Assembly: GCA_013420905.1 (NCBI GenBank) | Contig: JAAXNY010000004.1 | Span: forward strand, 4,650,001-4,714,000 | Direction of reading: 5' to 3' | Source: Collybia mongolica | Lineage: Eukaryota; Basidiomycota; Agaricomycetes; Agaricales; Clitocybaceae | DNA length: 64,000 bases | Part shown: positions 12,253-22,684 of the stretch, in pieces | Layout of the letters: each line of letters starts with the position of its first letter | Position numbering within the stretch: the stretch's first letter is position 1 | Notes under the pieces: model-generated | Seen by the model: the letters and a program-made list of their open reading frames with translations, nothing else | What the model was told of the DNA's origin: nothing | Database searches by the model: none | Made by a program: the position numbers and the translations under genes

Positions 12253-14060
12253 ATGCCCAGCAACGGTTCCAACACTCAATTCAAGGGATATGCGTGAGCG
12301 GCAATTTTCCAAGAAGTAGAGATCTCATCACGATCACACAATCACCAGGGTCCACGACACCAAGAATTGGACCAGCTTTAAGCTCATCGACTTTGAACCT
12401 AAACCGTTCGAAGACTATGATATAGACATCAAGATCGAGTATTGTGGTGTCTGTGGGTCCGATGTAAGTACCCGCACTTTTCCACCGCATATCTTGCCAT
12501 TTATGTCGCATAGGTCCATACTATCACAGGTGGATGGGGAAAACCCGCATTAGTGCGCATATAGCTAGTCCTCTACGCGATAATGAACAAATGCTAAACG
12601 CAGGTATACGTAGCCTATCATACCGGGCCACGAGATTGTTGGCAAGGCTGTACGCGTCGGACCTAAAGTATCCTCGATCAAAGTCGGGGACCGCGTTGGA
12701 GTTGGGTGCGTCGGCTACGTCCAGAGTTAAAACGGTTATATCTCTAATCCGATCCCCAGTGCTCAAATCTGTTCTTGCATGAAATGCGAATGTTGTAAAC
12801 ATGATAACGAACAATAGTAAGCTTTTTTCTTTGATCGTTTCCTCCTATCGGAGAGCTCATCGTCGCCTGTCTAGCTGTCTCAAAGCCGTCAATACCTACA
12901 ACTCGCATTATCCCAACTCCGAAAAAACTCTTAGCCAAGGTGGCTATTCTACTGCTATCCGTGCACATGAGCGTTTCGTGTTTCCCATCCCACCTGCCTT
13001 GCCGCTGGAAGAAGCTGCGCCGATGTTATGCGCAGGGCTAACGGTGTACTCACCGTTGGTACGTAACGGAGCTGGGTAAGTCTATGATATATTTTTTTCC
13101 TCTGTTCGCTAATAAAAGGTGTTTAGAAAAGGGAAGAAAGTCGGTATCGTAGGCGTTGGAGGTTTAGGGTATGCCTTTGACAAAGCCACCACGCCCCGAA
13201 GCTCGAATGATTGACGGGAGTCGTTGTAGCCACTTTGCTATTCAATTCGCCAAAGCGCTCGAATGTGAGCGTGTTGTCGCATTCTCGCATTCTTCTCATA
13301 AACAGGTGCGCCAAAATCTAACTTCTAAAATTTCATACTTAACGATAATATTCTGTGCACAGGACGATGCTATGGAGCTTGGTGCAACAGACGTTGTAAT
13401 GACTAGCAAGGGAGGATTCGAGGAACCGCTCACTGGTCAGCTGGACCTCATCATTGTTTGTTGTTCTCTCTTGTCAATATTTTTCTAAAATGATGTGCGC
13501 GAACAGTGTACCGCGGACGTCTCGGATGGTATTCCACTCAAAGAGATCATGTCTACATTGAATGTCCATGGGCGGCTCATCATGGTTGCTATACCCGATG
13601 AAGACCTTCCTTCATTGATGTCTAGTGGTACGTAAACAGTAACACATAAATGTACTTGTTATACCTAAGTCTCCTTACTCCAACATTTTCGTAGACCTCT
13701 CAAAAAATGGATCACTCCTCGGGGGTAGTAAAATGTAAGATTTTGCATTTCCGTGATCTTCCTCAATTGATATCTGGTTTTGGTATCTAGCGGTAGCAAA
13801 AAGGAAGCTCTCGCAATGCTTGATCTTGCTGTCAAGAAGGGCGTGAAACCTTGGATCGAGATGTTATCCAGTTGCGTACCGATATGTTTCTGCTTCTGTC
13901 GCTAACTCCTCGCCGTAGTGAAGGACTGTGGAACGGCAGTTAAAGCTGTGAAGGAAGGGAATGTACACTATCGCCACGTTCTAAAGTGAGGTTATGTCGT
14001 TGGCGGTATATCGGCCACTGATTATTTAAACCCTTACGCCTTAGGATGGACATCGAATGA
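12253..14060 (+). CDS. Zinc-dependent, NADP-type alcohol dehydrogenase (ADH6/CAD-like), copy 1
   Basis: A medium-chain dehydrogenase of the cinnamyl/aryl alcohol dehydrogenase branch, about 365 aa after splicing of roughly eleven introns. Catalytic zinc site: Cys in YCGVCGSD, His-Glu in PGHEIVG and Cys in [11 protein letters not shown]. Structural zinc site has the C-x2-C-x2-C-x7-C spacing ([15 protein letters not shown]). The Rossmann motif is [12 protein letters not shown], and NADP preference is expected from the branch. The end VLKMDIE is split by an intron, with TGA at 14058-14060. All joins remain open, so the gene looks functional. Such enzymes reduce aromatic and aliphatic aldehydes to alcohols in the cytosol and are linked to aldehyde detoxification and lignin-derived aromatics in wood-decay fungi. 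Its tandem neighbour starts 1.0 kb downstream. Confidence 0.9.
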
Positions 14061-15017
14061 TTCGGCCTTCAATTGATTAGAGTGGTCGCCAGTCCTTGTT
14101 TTGTGCTTTGTGAGTGGATTGCATTCACATTGAACGGAGTTGTCAACTGCTACGACGACGTTTCACTACGACGGAGATGACACTCCTGTGATCCAAATTC
14201 CAACTCATTACTATACACAGCCCGAAACGCAAGGGATACTCTAAATGGAGCGTTCCACGAACGTCCAATTCAATCCATTTTAATTCAAAATCAGTACAAT
14301 ACAAAGGAGTTGTGAATACACTCTGGTGGGGTTGATGCAGAAAAGTAACTCATTTCACGTCTTTCGGTCCTTTGTAGATTACGGGCGTTGCAATAGATGC
14401 CAAACCAATACAGATTTCAGAATCAAATCAAACTATGCAAATTTTGAAACACGACTGCGACCCTGTTTATTCCTTTTTTGTCAAAAATTCCACCTTGCGA
14501 TATGTCCGCCACCTGTTAAATGTTGGGCATGTTCTATAACTCTCAAACTGGTTGTTTGGGGCCATAAGTCTACAACTCAAAATCACACGCAACTGGAGCC
14601 ACTCAAACAAGCACGACTAAACAAATGCGCCATTCTGTCAGCTGCCAGGGCATTGTTCGGATGCCTGCTTTCGTGATGCGTGTACAAGCCGGCCATATAA
14701 TGTGAAGGCCGATCCCTCCCGTTGTGAGGTTCGGACATCTTGCCAAACCGGCGGCATGTTTGACTGTACCTTTGTGTCGGTATCCTATACATAACATCTC
14801 CGAACACGCCTTTCATTGGCTCGATTCACAAGGGCCATGACGTTCCACCCCAGACGGTCACACCCTATCTAGGGAGGCAAACCCTTGAGAGGCGGAAAGA
14901 TGAGGTTTGTATGGGTCATTCAGGTTCAAACTCAGCTGTCCCGGTCCTGCTATCGAGGTATGGCTGTTAGGGGTGGATCCGTTACCGGCCTAAATCCATT
15001 TCTATAGGGAAAAAAGC
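14061..15017. other. Spacer between tandem dehydrogenases
   Basis: No gene is seen. A stretch at about 14245-14293 resembles 19279-19326 beyond copy 2 (roughly 78% by eye), suggesting that the duplicated unit included 3' flank. Confidence 0.4.
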
Positions 15018-15025
15018 TATATAAG
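15018..15025 (+). promoter_or_regulatory. TATA box of second alcohol dehydrogenase
   Basis: TATATAAG, 58 bp before the ATG at 15084, in the same position as in copy 1. Confidence 0.6.
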
Positions 15026-15083
15026 ACGCCAGACAGAAGAGGTAATGCAAATTCCCAATTTCTTTACTCACTACAATCCTACA

Positions 15084-17003
15084 ATGCCTTCCGCTGTTTC
15101 AAGCACGCAATTCAGAGGATATGCGTGAGCAATCCTTACCTTTCTCCAGTTTACTTTTATTTACGACCCCCTGGCTGCCAGCATCCATGACACTAAGAAT
15201 TGGACTAACTTTAAGCTCATCGACTTTGAGCCAAAGCCATTCGAGGACTATGACATTGACATCAAAATTGAATACTGTGGTGTCTGTGGCTCCGATGTAC
15301 GTGATTGCTCTCCTCTATATCGTTGTTTCTTACTCAAGTGGCGCAGGTTCACACTATCACGGGCGGATGGGGGAAGCCCGCATTGGTACGCATTTAATTC
15401 ACCTTCCGTGCGATAATGATAACTGCTAAATACGATTATATGCAGCCTATTGTACCCGGCCATGAAATTGTCGGAAAGGCTGTACGCGTCGGGCCCAAGG
15501 TATCTTCGATCAAAATCGGCGATCGAGTAGGCGTTGGGTGCGTCGGTCACATCCAAAGTTAAAACGGTTATAATTTTAAACCGCTTCTCCTTCTCAGCGC
15601 GCAGATATGCTCTTGTATGAAATGCGTCCATTGTAAGAATGACGATGAACAGTAGTAAGTCGGGATCTCGACATTTACATCCCAATATAGTATTCTAAAT
15701 TCGTCGTTGCCTGTCTAGTTGTCCCAAGCGTATCTATACATACAACTCGAGGTATCCGAATGCCGAGAGGACCCTCAGCCAAGGTGGCTACTCCACCGCT
15801 GTCCGTGCCCATGAACGATTCGTGTTTCCAATCCCGTGTGAGATGCCCTTGGAAGAAGCTGCCCCGATGTTATGTGCAGGGCTGACGGTATACTCGCCCT
15901 TGGTACGCAATGGCGCTGGGTACGTCGGTGGAGTTGTTCACTTCGCCTATCCACTGACCAAAAATAAATTCAGGAAAGAGAAGAAGGTCGGCATCGTAGG
16001 CGTTGGCGGCCTGGGGTAAGTGTCGACCGCATCAACCATTGAATTGATTGATCCGAATTGTCGTTGATCTATAGCCACTTTGCTATTCAATTTGCCAAAG
16101 CGCTTGAATGCGAGCGTGTAGTTGTGTTTTCGCATTCTCCCAACAAGCGGGTACGTCATGGTCTGAATGATGCCGCGTGTGGCGTTCGCTTGTACACGTA
16201 TTGAATGATGCCATCTTATCCAATCCATAGGACGATGCCATGGCCCTGGGCGCGACAGATGTCGTATTCACATGCAAGAGTGGGTTCGAAGAACCCCTCA
16301 TTGGTCAGCTGGACCTTATCGTCGTTCGTTATTTTTACTTCATCGTGGCATTTTATTTTCTTAAAGTGGGGTATATCGTTAGTGCACCGCGAACGTCTCG
16401 GACGGTGACCTGCTGAGGGGCCTCATGTCTACTTTGAAGATCCATGGGCGGCTTATCATGGTCGCAATGCCCGATGAGAGCCTTCCTTCCTTAATGTCAA
16501 CTGGTACGTATACGTAACCGCTCAGAATTTATACAGTCATCCAACTTTCTTCGCGTTCTGCACTCGGGTTCCTTATGCTTACATTGGTATTTTTTTTTGG
16601 CAGACCTTGCGATGAACGGAGCACTCCTCGGAGGTAGCTTAATGTAAGGGACCGCGTTTCGGCCCGTCTTATTCATGTTAACAAATCTGTGCTCATTGAA
16701 TTTAGTGGAAGCAAGAAGGAAGTACTTGCGATGCTTGATCTCGCAGTTAAGAAGGGCGTGAAACCCTGGATTGACGTGGTCCCCAGTTGCGTACCATCCC
16801 ACATTCTTTTTTTAATATATAAACTTTCTTGTTTGTGTTGCTGACCCACTTTGCTGTAGTGAAAGAGTGTGGGAAGGCGGTCAGAGCCGTCAAGGATGGG
16901 AAAGTTCGCTATCGTCGCGTTTTAAAGTGAGCATACGCTTCTCCTGGTAGTGGGATCTTGACCGCTGACTAACTATTCACATGGTAGGATGGATATCGAA
17001 TGA
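15084..17003 (+). CDS. Zinc-dependent, NADP-type alcohol dehydrogenase (ADH6/CAD-like), copy 2
   Basis: Tandem paralogue of the preceding gene with the same intron positions. It starts [14 protein letters not shown] and ends VLKMDIE with TGA at 17001-17003. Catalytic zinc ligands ([26 protein letters not shown]), the structural C-x2-C-x2-C-x7-C ([15 protein letters not shown]) and the dinucleotide motif [13 protein letters not shown] are all present. Differences are spread through the protein (for example [18 protein letters not shown] against [18 protein letters not shown]), so the duplication is not very recent. All exon joins stay in frame. The two copies may differ in substrate or expression; this is inference. 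Confidence 0.9.
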
Positions 17004-17795
17004 TTGTGTTTATTAGAGTATTGGCCTATAGACTTTAATCATGTTGTTATCAGTATGTTACGAGTGTGTGATTAGAGTAGTTCTGCACCTCAATTATTTA
17101 TTTTGTCTAAATACTAAGCGGGTTTTGAGGAAATCTTAGCCCCATAGGTTTGCAAACAAGTCGGAAAAGCCCACTCCAACGGCGAGCAACCAAAAAACAC
17201 TGGCTGAGTGTTATAGTAGTTTCCAAATGGAATGGCATTTGCGTGAAAGATATTCGACGTCATGATTTCACAAAATATCATAAATCCCTTTTTGGGACGC
17301 CCATAAACACGCGCGACCTCGCAAGAGTATTTACCAATGGCAGGCAAGTATTGATGAATATGGTTACCCAACCAGACACCTAACAGCACCCCAAAAAGGA
17401 AATTTCACGCAAGTGCCATTCCATTCGAAACCTGCTGTAACGGTACATCCTCGCTTTTTTAAACTACTCTATTGAGGTTCATATTAATGAGTGAAATTTG
17501 CGAAGCATCGAGTGTTTTACATAAAGAGCGTGGAAGGGAACGTCCGCCGGACAAGGAAATGAGTTGACATGACATAAAACATGGCAAAACAATGGAGGTG
17601 TTTTGCAACTTGACGAAATGTAGTTTTTTATTTCGAGTCCGACCTTGTGGGGGATTCGAGCGAGTGGATCGGCGAATGTGGGTATTTGAATTCAGGACAT
17701 TTTTGATCACAAACTTATATGTTTGTAAAAGAGGTCAAATGACTAGAGCAATTCTGCAACTCCCGAAAACCTAGAATGTTTTTGGCATCAGTGTA
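17004..17795. other. Repeat-rich intergenic stretch
   Basis: No gene is seen. It contains a large hairpin (17221-17430). A 29-bp segment at 17103-17131 recurs in direct orientation at 19127-19154, bracketing about 2 kb that includes an inverted-repeat element. Confidence 0.4.
17221..17430. repeat. Inverted repeat, 28-bp arms (hairpin or foldback element)
   Basis: Arm 17221-17248 and the reverse complement of 17403-17430 match at 25 of 28 positions, sharing the core TGGAATGGCA and GCGTGAAA. The spacer is 154 bp. A second short inverted match inside (CCTTTTTGGG near 17288 and its complement near 17390) suggests a longer, eroded foldback. No target duplication is evident. Confidence 0.6.
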
Positions 17796-18620
17796 TGGCG
17801 CATATACTGTCCAATAATTACAATCAGCAGTTTGTTACACAGCCTTGACTTTTCCAACAAAAATAACATGAGTTACCTATGGTTATCATACTAATTTCAC
17901 CCCCTCCTGTGCACATTATTAATCTACACAAGTTGTAAGGTAAAGCAGTGCTTTTTTCACAAGTGGAAAACATGAAATTGTTTTACTTGCTAGTCTAGTA
18001 ATCAACTTGCACAGCATAGAAGAAATACACACCTAGCTTCAACCTCATACAAGAATCACATTACTTCCACTTTTGCAAACTGACGTAACCTGATCTTTAG
18101 TAGATATGAGACACATATTATATGGTTGCACACCTTCCCTTCATTGTTTACCTTGGTTGTGTTTCTTTTATTAATATTAGTCTTGAATCAAGGTGGGTGG
18201 TGGATGGATGAAGTTGGCTATCTGTTGAGTAAGCCTGACCCACTAACTGGTACTAAATAAATATAGGATATCCCATAATATACACCTAATATGTTTGAAA
18301 TATGACAATATACCTCTCATGGTCTTGCCATCTCCGTTGACTTGGGTGTTTCATATCAGGTCAACCTGTGCAAAAATGCAGACTGGTGCAATCTTTAAAC
18401 CTGCATAAATTCCAGTTGTGTGAATCAACTTTTGGAAGTTGTGTAAAATAATCAAGCAGTTTACACAGGTGTGTATCTGTGGCAACTCAAGCTGTGTACT
18501 TTTGAACAGAAAACCACCCTGTTTAATCTTTGTTTCATATGTATTTTAATTCAAGGTGATGGATTTTTTGTGAAATCGGGGTAGTTGTGCGAGAACAATT
18601 ATTGGACACTATATGCGCCA
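17796..18620. mobile_element. 825-bp non-autonomous inverted-repeat DNA element, TA target duplication
   Basis: The 24-bp ends, TGGCGCATATA...CCAATAATT at 17796-17819 and its inverse at 18597-18620, match at 23 of 24 positions. The element is flanked on both sides by TA (17794-17795 and 18621-18622), the target of Tc1/mariner and some related superfamilies. It is AT-rich and has no coding capacity for a transposase, so it would need an enzyme in trans. Its ends are unlike those of the mariner at 34.7 kb, so that element is not its obvious partner. Confidence 0.75.
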
Positions 18621-18622
18621 TA

Positions 18623-20479
18623 TCAGCCGAATGGCAAAAACGAATCCAATGTTTTGATTAGTTTTTTTGTTGGTTTTCTAGTTTCTGGAGATTTGGCAAC
18701 CCGGAAATCTGGAAATCTGCAATAACTTCATAATGAACTATGGCTGGTGGTTGGTCTTATTGGGGGGTTTCCATAAGTTTCGAGGTGTCCGAATTTCTGC
18801 GTTTCTGCTAGATTTTGCTCAGGATGAGAAACCAGCAGAAACTAAAATGCTCGACCGCTGATGCGTCGAGCCTTGATTAATCTTTCCTTTTGGAGTTGTG
18901 GTTTCACACGCGCTGGCAGCATATTGGTAGAGCCTGTGAGTCAAGGTTTCCTTGAACCGGACCGAGGTTTTAGACAAAATATACAACATTTTGAGATGCG
19001 GAGTTGTTCTAATAGAGTATATTCGACCGGAGTTGCCATATTGCCATACCATGGCCCAATATCCAAATGCAGCCCGAAATAAAGCATACTCAGTTCTAAA
19101 ATGCAATATTCAATACTTCTGATTCTTTGTCTAAAAACTAAGCGAGTTTGAGGAGAATCATACCTTCACAATGCGCGCGGAGCCACGACACCCCCAAGGA
19201 AAACTAGCCAAGCCCCAACGAGTACGTCCTAGTTTCTTTTTAAGTCACAGAACCACGGTGATGCGACGAAATATTCAAATGAGTGCTCCATGAAAGCCCA
19301 ATTTAGTCCATCTCAATTCAAAATCATAGAGCGCCTGGGGGTTCCGAATGAAGTATAATGTCCAAAGTATAGTAGAGGTGATCAAGATTTACTGTCGCCA
19401 GGTACATGAATGGTGTAGGTCACGTAACCCCAAAAGATGGTGAACGAACCTACTACAAAAGTACATTCTAGAACACTGCTGCAAGGTCGACCATATGATA
19501 TTGCTTCTGAAGCGCTTGAGCGCACTTTGTGAATCAGCATTGGAGTATGATTCATCATTCAGTATATCGTTTGGTCATCAAAGCTCTCACGTAGTTACTC
19601 ACTCGTAGCGTAGACCATATCGGCATATGAAAGGAGGAGGTTTCGTTACTCCGGATGATCATACGTGAGCACCCGAAGTGGACATACAACGTACAGGAGT
19701 GGGAATTGCGATTGATCGTGTGGATTTTGCTGATACACAGTTGAGCCCAAATGAGAGAGATTGGAAATTATCAGAGCTGAAAAGAAGCGGTGAGGTGACC
19801 AGAGTTACCGAATGGATACCGATAAGATGCCGGAGACGAACAAGAACTTATTCTCCTTCGGGGTGGGATGTCATTAGCCGAAGTTTTTGAAAAGGAGATT
19901 GGGGATACTCACGTCAAATTTATAGCTCCTTGTGAGACGGAGCGGGTTATTGGTTGACGGAAAGACTTGTCACGTAACGAGCGGGCCGGGCGGTCCCAGT
20001 GCCTTTATTCACATATACGTCGGAACCAGAAACGTGGGGGAGGACGACAACGAATTTATACCTCTATGATCCTAACGCGTAGCGTTCGCTACGCGTTTTC
20101 TGTAAGGCGCGTAGTAAATGGTAGGTCTATGTTGTCAATGTTGCCCCCCGCATTTTCGAATGTAACCGTGGGGTGAGCGTTGTCGGCAACGATGCCTATA
20201 TGATCTTTAGAAGGGCTCTTCACAAAACGAAATAATTCTCACCCAAGTTACTACCCGCTACGAGGATATCATTGACGCTCAGTATTCTGGTGTGTAGACC
20301 TATTGCGCTATAGGTCACAAGGCGTAGGTCTCGATTGCAGCGGGTTTGTATACCTGTCGACCGAGCATGGCATGAACTGCATGAGTAATTCTTGACATGT
20401 TCCAATACACCTGAGTTGGATTTACATCCTACGGGTCGTAAGTAGAAGGTTTACCTTATCATAATCGATTCCACCCTAC
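18623..20479. other. Intergenic, no gene recognised
   Basis: Short frames only. It includes a sequence related to the spacer after the first dehydrogenase (19279-19326) and a perfect 11-bp-arm palindrome at 20074-20097. Confidence 0.35.
20074..20097. repeat. Palindrome with 11-bp perfect arms
   Basis: AACGCGTAGCG, two T, then the exact inverse. It could be a protein-binding site or a chance hairpin; nothing adjacent explains it. Confidence 0.6.
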
Positions 20480-22260
20480 CACGGTCGTCAAACGTTCTCC
20501 AGATTTAAAGGGAGAATAGGAGGGTCAAGGACTTGTGCATCAGACGCATCAAAAGCGAGAGGTCTGAAGAATGTTGTGTATTTTTGGAAATCGATAGGGC
20601 TTAGAGCAAAGTTTACTGCATATGGACCTGGGCCGCCTTTTCGGGCAGTCAAGCCACTTGGCGGGTCGTAGTTCGAGTGTCTGGTTTCAGCTTGGTATGT
20701 CATAATCGGGTCTTACGAATTGGCCTTGCAATACCTGCAGAACTCTAGGGGAACCACAGGCGTCGTTTAATGGTGATGTGTCCAGGTAAAATGACTTCAG
20801 CATAGTGTATTTAGTAGTAGATATAGGGATGAAAATTACCGGAACTTCAACGCAGATGATGTCAGGATGCATCAACGTTTTTCCCATCCGCTCTATCACA
20901 CTAACTTCGAAAATTACTTGCCTACTGTCCATGTGCGCAATGAGCGACGATCTTCTCCGCTAAGGACTATTTTCTCGATTGTCTTCACCCTGTTCTCTCC
21001 AATTACTAAAACTTTATAAATCGGCCGCATTCTTGAAGAGAGGCTCAATATTCCGCCAGGTAGAAGGTTCCTCATATCCCTTTCGTCGAGAATCCCCAGT
21101 GATAATTCAACGAGCGTTCTGGATAGGTACATGGTGGTGATCGAAAGATTAACATTGATGATCATGCGGACGTTTGAGGGGAGGATAGATTGGAAGCAGT
21201 CCAAGTAGAACTCTGTTCCTCCACTGGCAGGAGTTTTTAGTCCGGCGTCCACGAAAAAGCCTTTTGAACTTGAACAAATTGCTGTTTGAGGGAGAATTTT
21301 AACTCTACGCTCAAGTTTTCACGCGTAAGGTACCGAGCCGGTGCAGTCAATCTCACGATTATTGTTGATTGATGATTTCCGCCTCCAGCGCTGTTTCTGA
21401 AAATCAACGAATGAAGAATGTATTAGGGGCGTGCCAGAGGCGGTCAGAAAGGATACCCAAAAGTTGGAGGTATACCTAAAGTATATCGGCTTCTCGAACT
21501 TTGGTAATAGTAACCTCGTAAGTTTTAGTCAGAGCTTGAGCCGTTGAGCGGCCTGCTGCTATCGGAGGATGGAAGCAGAACTTCAAAGTATCAGAACCAC
21601 ACAATCCCATACAGAGATGCAGGACTATACGTACCTTTTCAGATCCCAGTGGACATAGAGGTAGCTCGTATAAGGCGTAGATGTTGATTTTCTGTCAAAC
21701 ACAACAGAACGCGGAAATATTTTGTGTGTAGAATTAGTCTGTAGATGTGTGACCAGAGTCATTGCGAGGCCATGGGGGTAGCCCCCAGTAGATAATGCTG
21801 TTGGGGTCATAGAGTATCGTTAGGATTAAATGGTTTGCGAGGTGGTTATGCCCACTACTCGAAGTCTCTTTGAGGATAAGGGAAATCTTGGCCATGGTAA
21901 TGCGAAACGATGTTAGATAGAAAAGTAATAGCAAGGCATTTGATGAAAGCGGCCTCTCAGAGGTTCCAAAATCGGGACGCTTCACGGTAATAACTTGGTC
22001 CAGTATGATGAATTTCTACGACGAAAATGCATCGAGGTACAGTATTACGCGAGCTTACCGGCTGCGCTGATGTTACCAACAGTATTTGGGTCGACCTTGC
22101 TTCCCATCCGATAGTTTTTACAGTTGCCGGTACGTTGCTTCGTCTGATACACGGTTCGGCCTCACACGAAACCAAGTTCGGATACTTAAGCGGAGGCTAC
22201 GTGGTATATCTTCGGAGCTTGAAGTTCACCCGGCATCATCCGAGTATTTTCACATTATGA
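20480..22260 (-). pseudogene. Truncated Argonaute paralogue (N, L1, PAZ and L2 pieces; no MID/PIWI)
   Basis: Several minus-strand pieces align in order with the intact Argonaute that follows. An N-domain piece (FPRSVVFDRKSTSTPYTSYL, about 21.7 kb) is followed by the linker-1 block EFYLDCFQSILPSNVRMIIN, then VNLSITTMYLSRTLVELSLG (21.1-21.2 kb). A PAZ segment, LMHPDIICVEVPVIF (about 20.85 kb), corresponds to [11 protein letters not shown] in the neighbour. An L2 piece, AFDASDAQVLDPPILPL (about 20.5 kb), matches the [11 protein letters not shown] region. No MID or PIWI sequence follows; the frame closes near 20480. I could not find a clean start or join every exon, so I call it a remnant. A short expressed Argonaute-like protein is an alternative. 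Confidence 0.6.
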
Positions 22261-22684
22261 TTCTGAGAATACCACTCGCTGCCCCGAGTCTTCCTTACAG
22301 CCTTGAGCTTGCACTTTGATCACTGTTGTTTATGGTACCTCAGAAACCCTCACAACGACTGAATGTCCATGCTCCCTAGCGCACATGGGGCTGATCTTGA
22401 GGGGAGTTCAGTTCGACCATTGCAAGGTTTCAGATATGTGGGTTTCGCTCTCAAGGTCTGGATGTGGGTTTTGATAATTTCATTTATCGGGGTGACCCGC
22501 ATGAACCGATGAGCTCCGTAATAACCTATATTTAAACGGGACGATGACTAGATAGTGGATATGTGGATGAATTTGTGGCACAATTTTGAGCGAGGGCAGT
22601 GTTTCGTAGATGGGCAAAGCGAGAGGTAAGTACAAGAACGAAGCGAAGATAACATAAAACAAGTCGTTGGGTGGCTGAATTCGA
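22261..22684. other. Spacer between Argonaute remnant and Argonaute gene
   Basis: No recognisable gene; a 60-codon hydrophobic frame at 22480-22662 (minus) has no family match by eye. Confidence 0.3.

Noticed and set aside
18884..18975. tRNA-like look of the segment around GGTAGAGCCTG...GGTTTCC
   Set aside because: No consistent cloverleaf, no proper T-arm and no acceptor pairing could be drawn.
22480..22662. Hydrophobic 60-codon frame as the last Argonaute exon
   Set aside because: The Argonaute already reaches its typical MYFM end; the added frame has no PIWI features.
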